This document shows positions 45,421 through 52,606 of a stretch of 64,000 nucleotides of DNA, one piece after another (within the stretch, counting starts at the first letter, position 1; each line of letters starts with the position of its first letter). Made by a program: the position numbers and the translations under genes. The notes beneath the pieces are model-generated. The model was given only the letters and a program-made list of their open reading frames with translations, was not told where the DNA came from and searched no databases. This DNA comes from Prevotella sp. GTDB taxonomy: Bacteria > Bacteroidota > Bacteroidia > Bacteroidales > Bacteroidaceae. The stretch lies in contig JAFPVW010000128.1 of the NCBI GenBank assembly GCA_017395215.1, forward strand, positions 1 to 64,000, in the 5' to 3' direction.

Positions 45421-46356
45421 TTATTGGGGGAGGCGCATCTTGGCGGCGAAGTCGGGGTCGATGCTGTTGTTCAGCGTCTGGCAGCAGTTGGCCGAGAAGG
45501 CCTGGGCGCAGGCCATGATCTGGTCCCACTGCTGCTCGGTGAACCCACGCTCGATATCGTCGCGGGTGATGCCGTAGCGGATGAGGCCGTAGACGAAGCC
45601 GGCGTTGAAGTTGTCGCCGGCACCGATGGTGCTGACGGTCTCAGTAGGCGGCACGGGGTACTGCTTGCTGAAGCCCTGCTCGGCCCTCACCTCGACGGGC
45701 TGGGCACCACGGGTGTAGATGAACTTCTTGGTATAGAACGAAATCTCGGAGCGGTAGACGCTGTCGGCATCGTTCTTGTTGTACATCACCTGGAAGTCCT
45801 CGTCGGAGCCGCGCACGATGTCGGCCAGCTCGAAGTTCTCGAGCAGGTTCGACGTTACCTTGACCAAGTCGCTCTTATGCGACGCACGGTAGTTGACGTC
45901 GTAGTAGAGGATGGCCCCGCGCTGACGGGCGTACTCGAGGAAGCCCTGCACCTGCGGGCGCACCACGGGATTGATGGCGAAGAACGAGCCGAAGAGCACG
46001 ACGTCGTTCTCATTGACCTCGGGGTTGACGAAGTCGAGCTGGTCGTGGGGATGGTCCTTGTAGAAGATGTAGTCGGCATTGTTCTGCTCGTCGAGGAAGG
46101 CGAGCGAGATGGGCGACTTCGAGTCGGGGAAGACGCAGACGTTAGAAGCGTCGACGCCATTCTCCTCGAGATAGCTGATGACGCGCCGGCCCACGCGGTC
46201 GTTGCCGGCCTCGCTGATGAACATGGTGCTGACGCCGGCGCGCCCCAGCGAGATGACAGAGTTGAAGGCCGAGCCGCCGGGCACGGCCTGTATGGGCTGC
46301 TCGCCCTTGAAGATGATGTCGAGAACCGTCTCGCCTATTCCTATTACTTTGCGCAT
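45421..46356 (-). CDS. PfkB family carbohydrate kinase
   Basis: A 311-residue ribokinase-fold sugar kinase. GGSAFNSVISLGRAG near the N-terminus is the first PfkB signature. ETVSTIGAGDNFNAGFVYG (about 243-261) carries the catalytic GAGD motif. It is most like fructokinases, but the substrate is not certain. It leads a leftward operon with the flavodiiron and transglutaminase-fold genes, and has its own -7 box 19 nt upstream. Confidence 0.88.
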   Translation of the reverse strand: MRKVIGIGETVLDIIFKGEQPIQAVPGGSAFNSVISLGRAGVSTMFISEAGNDRVGRRVISYLEENGVDASNVCVFPDSKSPISLAFLDEQNNADYIFYKDHPHDQLDFVNPEVNENDVVLFGSFFAINPVVRPQVQGFLEYARQRGAILYYDVNYRASHKSDLVKVTSNLLENFELADIVRGSDEDFQVMYNKNDADSVYRSEISFYTKKFIYTRGAQPVEVRAEQGFSKQYPVPPTETVSTIGAGDNFNAGFVYGLIRYGITRDDIERGFTEQQWDQIMACAQAFSANCCQTLNNSIDPDFAAKMRLPQ

Positions 46357-46375
46357 ACTTTACACGTTTAGGCTG

Positions 46376-46383
46376 CAAAGTTA
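46376..46383 (-). promoter_or_regulatory. -7 box of the PfkB operon
   Basis: Leftward TAACTTTG, 19 nt before the ATG at 46356. Confidence 0.6.
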
Positions 46384-46424
46384 CGAATAAAGATGGTAAA
46401 AGAGGAAAGTGAAGCGTGAAAAAG

Positions 46425-47018
46425 TTAAAAATACGTGCGAAAAACCATGTATTCTGCATCGGCTTCAATACGGAAGGTGGTGCCAAGAGCCTCGTTGAGC
46501 GTCCCCTGCCAGAGTTGCTGGTAAGGGTATGCCTGCCACTTCAGCCCCTCGGAGACGAGACGGGTGCAGCCGAAGTTGAAGAGACTGACCTGCTGGCCGG
46601 GCATGGAGTCGAACGTTGCCGAGCCGGAGGCAGGGACGAACCAGCCGTCGTCGGTAGCCATCAGTACGTCGAGGCCGAAGTCGCGGTAGTAGCGCATGAG
46701 CAGGGCAATGTTGCCAAGGGTATGGTCCTCGCGGCGGCCCGTGGCACCGAGGTAGGCGAGGCGTCGCAGCCCGCGGGCCATGCAGTGGCGCGTAGCCTTT
46801 GTCAGGTCGTTGTCCTCCTGCTCGCTGACCTGCATCAGGCGCTGGCGCAGATCGTCGGGCACGGAGTCGCCGTCGCCCACGATGGCGTCGCACTGAGGCC
46901 AGTGGCGGGCAGCCCCGTCGCAACAGACGACGTAGCGGGCCTCGCGCAGCAGTCGCAGCGGCTCGTCGGCCGTAGGGAACGAGCCGTTGGCCAGAATCAC
47001 AGCGTCAAACCCGGTCAT
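46425..47018 (-). CDS. Thiamine pyrophosphokinase
   Basis: A 197-residue protein. DGAARHW, VGDGDSVPD and QEDNDLTKATRHC are typical of thiamine pyrophosphokinase, which makes thiamine diphosphate from thiamine and ATP. It is the third gene of the TPP-controlled uptake operon (TonB receptor, PnuC-type transporter, this enzyme), known in Bacteroidetes as omr1-pnuT-tnr3. The ATG at 47018 overlaps the end of the transporter gene by 14 nt; the longer frame would run through that gene. Confidence 0.9.
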   Translation of the reverse strand: MTGFDAVILANGSFPTADEPLRLLREARYVVCCDGAARHWPQCDAIVGDGDSVPDDLRQRLMQVSEQEDNDLTKATRHCMARGLRRLAYLGATGRREDHTLGNIALLMRYYRDFGLDVLMATDDGWFVPASGSATFDSMPGQQVSLFNFGCTRLVSEGLKWQAYPYQQLWQGTLNEALGTTFRIEADAEYMVFRTYF

Positions 47019-47592
47019 ACTTGGTGATTTTGGCCATCGACTTCCACTTGTAATAACCGGCAATGGCGATGATGACATAAAGCCCGTATAGCCCAGCCTT
47101 GAAGGGGATGCCCTTTTGGACATAGAGCACACAGCACACCACGTCGACCACTATCCAGAACCACCACTGCTCCAAATACTTGCGGGCCAGTGCCCACATG
47201 CCGATGAACGACAAGGCATTGGTGAACGAGTCGAGCAGGGGCACGGTGGAGTTAGTCCACGTGACTAAAATATAGTAGATAGCGCCCCAGGACAGGAAGA
47301 AGCATGCCGCAGCCGGCAGGTACAGCCGTCGGGGCATGTGGATGATGGGCAGCGACTGCTTCAGCTTCCTGGTCTTCTTGAACTTCCAGACGAAAAGACC
47401 GTAGACGGCTGCCAGCGTGTAGTAGCAGGCCATGCCGGCATCGCCGTAGAGCCCGTGACTGTAGTACAGGTAGATATCGAGGGCTGGCATGACGATGCCT
47501 ACCACCCAAAGGGCGATATGGGCACGGTACTCGAGCCAGATGTAAATCAGTCCGAGTACCGTGGTGAAGATGTCGAGCCAGTCAAATGCCAT
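47005..47592 (-). CDS. pnuT: PnuC/PnuT-type thiamine transporter
   Basis: A 195-residue inner-membrane protein with about seven helices. YIWLEYRAHIALWVVGIV near the start, and the later WFWIVVDVVCCVLYVQKGIPFKAGLYGLYV, are typical of PnuC proteins, whose paralogues include nicotinamide riboside and thiamine carriers. The operon with a TPP riboswitch and thiamine pyrophosphokinase points to thiamine (inference from context). Facilitated uptake would be trapped by phosphorylation. It starts 3 nt after the TonB receptor stop. Confidence 0.9.
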   Translation of the reverse strand: MAFDWLDIFTTVLGLIYIWLEYRAHIALWVVGIVMPALDIYLYYSHGLYGDAGMACYYTLAAVYGLFVWKFKKTRKLKQSLPIIHMPRRLYLPAAACFFLSWGAIYYILVTWTNSTVPLLDSFTNALSFIGMWALARKYLEQWWFWIVVDVVCCVLYVQKGIPFKAGLYGLYVIIAIAGYYKWKSMAKITKYDRV

Positions 47593-47595
47593 CGC

Positions 47596-49863
47596 TTAGA
47601 AGTTGAGTGACAGGTGAGCCATCATGTTGAATGGAGCCGAGGGGGCAAAGCCTGCCTCGTACTGGTCGTTGGTGTCCCATCCTGTAGCCACCACAGCGCC
47701 GTTTTCCCTGCTGAAGGCAGGCGCTGCCCATCCGTTGTTGTCGTACTCAGCCGAGAAGAGGTTGTAGAGGGTGACGCCGACGGTGACATCCTTCAGGCCG
47801 AACTTCGGCAGCTGGAAGTTGTAGCTCAGGTCGAGGTTCGTGGTGAAGTGCCCGTCGAGCATCATGCTCACGTCCACGGGCTTGCCGTCGTCGTCGAGTG
47901 TCTTGTAGCTCTCGAAGCCGGTGTTCGTCAGGTACTGCTTGCTGACATACTGGCTCTGGGCGCTGGCGCTGAAGCCTCGGTAACTGAAGCTGAAGATGTT
48001 GTTGACAATCCAGTCGGGCGAGAAGGCCAGCGGCTGGTCGCCGAGGTCGGCCACGCTCCCGTCGGTCAGCTGTACGGTGATGCCTTTCACGCGGTTCCTT
48101 GACCATGTGGCATTGGCATCCCAACGGAACCAGTCGACCGGTTTCCATGCCGCCTCTGCCTCCACGCCGAGGCGGAAGCTCTTGTCGAGGTTTCGGGTAA
48201 CGGCCTCACCTATCTTATCAATCTCGCCCGTCAGTACGAACTGGTCTTTATAGTCCATCCAATAAAGGTTGAGTCCGGCCGAGAATGTCGGGCTCTGGTA
48301 CTTATAGCCCGCTTCCAGATCGTTCAGCCGCTCGGCCTTCGGCATGGGCAGCTCGGCGTTCATGTTGTTCTGATAATTATTGCGGGTAGGCTCTTTATGG
48401 GCTATGGCATACGAGACATAGACCTTGTGGTTGGGCGTGATGTCGTAGTTCAGTCCGGCCTTGGGGTTGAAGAAGTCGAACGATTCCTTCATGTCGTAGA
48501 CAATGCGCTTGCTGGCGTCCCAGTTGATTTCATCGGTGGGGCCGACCATCTTTATGCCGAGGTGACGGTACTGCATATCGACATACGCATTCAGTCCGGG
48601 CAGGAAGTCGTACGTCAGTTTGCCGTAGACGTTGAAGTCGGTCTTCTTGGCATTCTCGTCGTAATAGGGGCTGTTGGGCATCAGGTCGTTGACGGGGTTC
48701 TTCACCCACTTGATGACTCCGAAGTGGTCGCCGTCATACTTGTTCCAGCCACCGCCGAGCGTAGCCTGCAGGTTCTCGCGGTTGTTGTAGTTCAGCGAGG
48801 CCACAACACCGTAGAAGTCGTTGTCCATCTTCTTCTGGCGCACCAGGTCGCTCTTGGCCCAGGTCATTTCCGGGTCGAGTTCATACTCAAAGAGCGTCCT
48901 TTTGCGCTTATACTCCTCGTAGTAGCCGTTGCCCTTCGTGTAGTGCAGCGCCGTATTGAGGTTCAGCTCGCGGCTCAGCCGCTGGTTCCATATCAGCTGG
49001 TAGTTCTGCTGGTGGTAGTTGTCGGTCTGGTTGTCGTAGTACCGGGTGTTGCCCTCGTCGTCATAATACTCGCCGCAGGAGTTGTAGCGGCGGCCATAAA
49101 GGCTCTGCTCATACTTCGACGTGTAGTTCCAGGCGTGATAGGTTTCCTCCGTGCCGTTGAAGGTAATGAATTTCACCACCGTGTTGTCGCCAAACCAGCC
49201 TGCCTGAATGAAGTAGCTGTTCAGCTTGGTCGAGGCGCGGTCCAGATAGCCTTTCGAGCCGATGTTCGACAGGCGTCCCTGAATGCCCCAGTGTTCGCCT
49301 AACAGTCCTGTTCCGAAGCGCAGCGTCTCTTTGTGCGAGTAGTAGGAACCGCCACTGAAGTCCATTCCTACGAAGGGCTGCGTGCCGATGTTCTCCGTCT
49401 GCATGTTCAATGTGGCACCGAAGGCACCGGCGCCGTTGGTCGACGTTCCGACACCGCGCTGTATCTGCATCGACTGCACGCTGGAGGCAAAGTCGCCCAT
49501 GTTGACCCAGTAGAGTTGTGCGCTCTCGGCATCGTTCATGGGTATGCCGTTGGCCGTGATGTTGATGCGCGAAGGGTCGGTGCCGCGCACGCGGAGCGAC
49601 GTGTAGCCTATGCCGTTGCCGGCGTCAGAGGTCAGCGTTACGGAGGGGGTCAGCGACAGCAGGTAGGGCACGTCCTTTCCGTAGTTCACCTGCTTCAGCT
49701 GTTCACGGTTCATGTTGGTGAAGGCCATGGGCGTCTTCTTCGTGGCGCGGATGGAGGACACCTGCACATCCTGCAGCTCGACCGACTTCAGCGAGTCCAC
49801 GGGCTCTACCGCGTTAACACCTGTTGCCCACAGTGTGACAACCATCAAAACAATCTTTTTCAT
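47596..49863 (-). CDS. TonB-dependent outer membrane receptor for thiamine
   Basis: A 755-residue protein with a signal peptide (1-18), a TonB box-plug region (about 30-150: TNMNREQLKQVNYGKDVPYLL, then a plug with SLRVRGTDPSRINITANGIPMND) and a 22-strand-type barrel ending in a hydrophobic C-terminal strand (LSLNF). It imports a nutrient across the outer membrane using TonB energy. The TPP riboswitch directly upstream, and transporter plus kinase downstream, make thiamine or a phosphorylated form the likely ligand. The leader to the riboswitch is about 60 nt. Confidence 0.92.
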   Translation of the reverse strand: MKKIVLMVVTLWATGVNAVEPVDSLKSVELQDVQVSSIRATKKTPMAFTNMNREQLKQVNYGKDVPYLLSLTPSVTLTSDAGNGIGYTSLRVRGTDPSRINITANGIPMNDAESAQLYWVNMGDFASSVQSMQIQRGVGTSTNGAGAFGATLNMQTENIGTQPFVGMDFSGGSYYSHKETLRFGTGLLGEHWGIQGRLSNIGSKGYLDRASTKLNSYFIQAGWFGDNTVVKFITFNGTEETYHAWNYTSKYEQSLYGRRYNSCGEYYDDEGNTRYYDNQTDNYHQQNYQLIWNQRLSRELNLNTALHYTKGNGYYEEYKRKRTLFEYELDPEMTWAKSDLVRQKKMDNDFYGVVASLNYNNRENLQATLGGGWNKYDGDHFGVIKWVKNPVNDLMPNSPYYDENAKKTDFNVYGKLTYDFLPGLNAYVDMQYRHLGIKMVGPTDEINWDASKRIVYDMKESFDFFNPKAGLNYDITPNHKVYVSYAIAHKEPTRNNYQNNMNAELPMPKAERLNDLEAGYKYQSPTFSAGLNLYWMDYKDQFVLTGEIDKIGEAVTRNLDKSFRLGVEAEAAWKPVDWFRWDANATWSRNRVKGITVQLTDGSVADLGDQPLAFSPDWIVNNIFSFSYRGFSASAQSQYVSKQYLTNTGFESYKTLDDDGKPVDVSMMLDGHFTTNLDLSYNFQLPKFGLKDVTVGVTLYNLFSAEYDNNGWAAPAFSRENGAVVATGWDTNDQYEAGFAPSAPFNMMAHLSLNF

Positions 49864-49925
49864 TCGTCTTGTACCTTTAATTAATAAATAATGTAAAGGG
49901 GAATACTGTGATAAAACTACTATCC

Positions 49926-49998
49926 ATCCCTACGCCGGCATTACCCGGATCAGGTTTAGAGGGTATCATCTCAGCCGCCAACAGGCGGCACCCCTTGA
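49926..49998 (-). promoter_or_regulatory. TPP riboswitch (THI element)
   Basis: Read leftward it contains AAGGGGTGCC, GGCTGAGATGATACCC, ACCTGATCCGGGTAATGCC and GGCGTAGGGA, the conserved blocks of the TPP aptamer in the right order and spacing. It lies in the 5' leader of the receptor-transporter-kinase operon. TPP binding should reduce expression. No separate terminator was seen, so translation control is the simplest guess. Confidence 0.97.
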
Positions 49999-50008
49999 AT
50001 TGCGGGTG

Positions 50009-50074
50009 CAAAGGTACGACAAAAAAATAAAAGGACAAAACGTTTTGCCCTTTTATTTTTTTGTCGTACCTTTG
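50009..50074. promoter_or_regulatory. Palindromic divergent promoter pair
   Basis: A 66-bp inverted repeat with 32 of 33 arm bases matching. Each end is a -7 box (TACCTTTG at 50067-50074 rightward; its complement at 50009-50016 leftward). The two -33 elements lie on either side of the dyad (TTTG at 50044-50047 with 19-nt spacing, and its mirror at 50036-50039). It drives the thiamine operon leftward and the HAD gene rightward. Confidence 0.88.
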
Positions 50075-50082
50075 CCGACCGT

Positions 50083-50763
50083 ATGAAATGGAAAGTAATA
50101 GCATTCGACGCCGACGACACGCTGTGGGACTGCCAGTCGCACTTTGAGCAGGTGGAACAGCGGCTCTACGGGCTGATAGCCCCCTACTGCGACGACCCGG
50201 CCCACGAGCTGTTCGTCACTGAGAGCGGCAACATGGCCGACCTGGGCTATGGCTGCAAGGCGTTCACCATATCTGTCATTGAGACGGCACTCCGCGTGGG
50301 CGGCAGTCATCTCAGCAGCGGCGAGCTGTCGGACCTGCTGGCCGTGAGCAAGCAGCTGCTGCACCTGCCGGCAACACCGCTGCCCGGCGTGGAGGAGACG
50401 CTGCAGCGGCTGCGCGACGACCGCGACTACCGCCTGGTATGCTTCACCAAGGGCGAGCTGCAGGACCAGGAGAACAAGCTCAGGCGCAGCGGACTGCTGC
50501 GCTACTTCGACGACGTGGAGATAACGAGCAACAAGTCGCAGCGCGAATTCCTGGCCCTCTGCGACCACCAGCAGTGTCACCCGTCGGAGCTGCTCATGGT
50601 GGGCAACTCGCTGAAGAGCGACTGCGCCCCGGCACTGGCCATCGGCGGCTGGGCCATCCACATACCGTTCTACGTCGTCTGGCAGCTGGAGCAGCATGAG
50701 GACTTCGACCACGAGCGGCTCATAAAAATTGAGCAGTTCAGCGAACTGCTCAATTACATATAG
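50083..50763 (+). CDS. HAD-superfamily hydrolase
   Basis: A 226-residue HAD phosphatase. Motif I is AFDADDTLWD with both Asp residues; a helical cap follows (about 20-95). Motif II is CFTKGE, with a Lys near SNKSQREF, and motif III is MVGNSLKSD. The substrate is unknown. The shared palindromic promoter with the thiamine operon could link it to vitamin phosphate metabolism, but this rests on position only. The -7 box is 8 nt before the start. Confidence 0.85.
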   Translation: MKWKVIAFDADDTLWDCQSHFEQVEQRLYGLIAPYCDDPAHELFVTESGNMADLGYGCKAFTISVIETALRVGGSHLSSGELSDLLAVSKQLLHLPATPLPGVEETLQRLRDDRDYRLVCFTKGELQDQENKLRRSGLLRYFDDVEITSNKSQREFLALCDHQQCHPSELLMVGNSLKSDCAPALAIGGWAIHIPFYVVWQLEQHEDFDHERLIKIEQFSELLNYI

Positions 50764-50778
50764 CCGGAGGCGGCTTGA

Positions 50779-51681
50779 CTACTTCAGCGTGAACTGGAAC
50801 TCCAGGTCGTAGTTGCTGAAATTGCCCTTCAGCGTCAGCTTGCACGTGTCGGGACTCTTCGCAAATTCGACCGAAGCATCGCCTGAGAAGAGCGAGATGG
50901 CGTTCAGCTTGTCGTTCCAGGTATAGACCAGCTTGCCGGCATTCATGTCGGTCCAGCGCCATACGCCCACGTCGTCCCTGCGGTTCTGGTAGTTGATGGA
51001 GAACAGGCCGTGGGAGTCGAAGTAAATGCCCTCGATGATGGTGTTGGCTTCAAACTCGTCCTTCAGCTTCCCGAAGTTGCTTTCGTACCACTCCTTCACC
51101 TTGGCCAGGTCGATGGGACCTTTGAAGTCCTTGGCGACCTTGATGCCTTCGACCTTGCCGATAGCCCTGACGTTCTCGACGGTCCAGGCGCGACTGCACA
51201 GGTTGTCGGTCATCTCGCCGGGAACCACAGCCCCCGACGTGTCGATGGTGCCACGCGTCTTGATAGTGGTGCCGTTCTTCCACTTGATGGTTACTTCAAC
51301 GTCGTTCCCTGACTGTCCGGCGAAGGAGATGGTCATGCCGTTGGAGAACGTGAAAACACCGTTGGAGGACGTGTACTTGCCGAAATCAAAAGAGCAGCCA
51401 GTCAAGTCGACAGACCGCGTTGCACGTGCTCCGTTACCGGCATCCTCGATGGCTATCATGTAAACGCCGCTCTCCATCAGGCGCAGCTGCCTGATGCCCT
51501 TCTCGTTTGACTGAAGGTTCACCACCCGAGCCTCGGTCTTGTAGGGAGGAGGGGTTAGCACCACGACACCGCTGCTGCTGCCGCCACTGCCATTGCTGTT
51601 GTCGTCATCGTCGTCGCCACATGCTGTCGTGGCGAACAGAGCTGTGGCCGCAAGGGCCATCATCAGAAAAATCTTTTTCAT
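50779..51681 (-). CDS. Hypothetical lipoprotein
   Basis: A 300-residue protein. The signal peptide ends in a lipobox-like TTAC with Cys at 21, followed by an acidic and Ser/Gly-rich linker (DDDDDNSNGSGG), as is common for surface lipoproteins. The rest is predicted beta-rich (about 45-300) without a catalytic motif I can name. The Asp run right after the Cys resembles outer-surface export signals of Bacteroidetes lipoproteins. It lies 30 nt downstream of an outer-membrane beta-barrel gene on the same strand and is probably co-transcribed. Confidence 0.75.
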   Translation of the reverse strand: MKKIFLMMALAATALFATTACGDDDDDNSNGSGGSSSGVVVLTPPPYKTEARVVNLQSNEKGIRQLRLMESGVYMIAIEDAGNGARATRSVDLTGCSFDFGKYTSSNGVFTFSNGMTISFAGQSGNDVEVTIKWKNGTTIKTRGTIDTSGAVVPGEMTDNLCSRAWTVENVRAIGKVEGIKVAKDFKGPIDLAKVKEWYESNFGKLKDEFEANTIIEGIYFDSHGLFSINYQNRRDDVGVWRWTDMNAGKLVYTWNDKLNAISLFSGDASVEFAKSPDTCKLTLKGNFSNYDLEFQFTLK

Positions 51682-51711
51682 ACTTTGTTCAGTTTGTTTT
51701 CTGTCTTAGAC

Positions 51712-52464
51712 TTAAAGAATTCTTCCCGTAAGCCTGATGGTAAGCGCCGGCCAGACCACAATCTTCGACATGATGTCGAAGTACTTGTCGCTGTCGCTAC
51801 CCAGGTCGTCCTTGGTGACCTCCAGGTCCTTGCCCGTCTGCTTCTCGTAGAGTTTCGGCTTGCCCCAGAACATGACACCCAGGTCGCCGCTGACGCCGAA
51901 ACGCTTGCGGGGAACGGAACGTCCGAATCCGATTCCGACGTAGGGGCGGAACTTGTTCACCTTGATGGTGGCCTTGGCTATACCATCGTCGTCGAACTCA
52001 ACGATGTAGTCGCCAATGAGCAGACCCTCGCCCTTGTCGAAGGCGGTGACGGGGATGGTGTTCTCGGCCTTGACCACTTCATCAGTACCGAGATAGAAGC
52101 CCGTGGTGAAGCGGAAGGGAACGGTACGGAACGGGTACACGTCGAGCAGCAGCTTGGCAGTTCCCAGATCGAGCTTTCCCTCCACCTCGGTCTTCTTGGT
52201 GGGCTGGCCTTTCGCACGGTATTCGATGTCTTCCTTGTGCTTGATGCCCGAGAAGAAATCGTAGCCGGCACGCACCTGCAGATATTCGGTGACAGGAGCT
52301 GCCAGGTCGAGTCCGATACCCGTTGTACCGAGGGTCAGACCGACTGAGAGGTGGTCGAAGATGCCAAACTCCTCTACCTTGTCCTGTGCCTGAGCAGGCA
52401 TCGCAAACAGAGCCATTGCCAGTGCGGCAAAACCTGTGACAAATAGTTTCTTAGTTCTTTTCAT
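51712..52464 (-). CDS. Outer membrane beta-barrel protein
   Basis: A 250-residue protein with a signal peptide (1-26, ending AQAQ). Alternating hydrophobic/polar strands follow (SVGLTLGTTGIGLDLA, VRAGYDFFSG, RPYVGIGFGRS, SGDLGVMFWG), characteristic of small outer-membrane barrels (DUF3575/OmpW-like size class). The last strand ends TIRLTGRIL. Its role is unknown; it might be a pore or structural protein. It is followed by the lipoprotein gene at 50779-51681. Confidence 0.8.
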   Translation of the reverse strand: MKRTKKLFVTGFAALAMALFAMPAQAQDKVEEFGIFDHLSVGLTLGTTGIGLDLAAPVTEYLQVRAGYDFFSGIKHKEDIEYRAKGQPTKKTEVEGKLDLGTAKLLLDVYPFRTVPFRFTTGFYLGTDEVVKAENTIPVTAFDKGEGLLIGDYIVEFDDDGIAKATIKVNKFRPYVGIGFGRSVPRKRFGVSGDLGVMFWGKPKLYEKQTGKDLEVTKDDLGSDSDKYFDIMSKIVVWPALTIRLTGRIL

Positions 52465-52511
52465 ACGCTTTAGGTTGTTTGAAATTATACAATAGTTGAA
52501 CCTTTTGGCGA

Positions 52512-52519
52512 CAAAGATA
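52512..52519 (-). promoter_or_regulatory. -7 box of the barrel/lipoprotein pair
   Basis: Leftward TATCTTTG, 47 nt before the ATG at 52464. Confidence 0.6.
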
Positions 52520-52562
52520 CAAAAAATATCTGAATAAGAATCATGATTTGCAAATTATTTCG

Positions 52563-52570
52563 TAACTTTG
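52563..52570 (+). promoter_or_regulatory. -7 box of metG
   Basis: TAACTTTG, 36 nt before the metG ATG. It is divergent from the barrel-gene promoter. Confidence 0.6.
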
Positions 52571-52606
52571 CACCCTAATTGTCAGATACCTATTTAATAT
52601 ATATAC

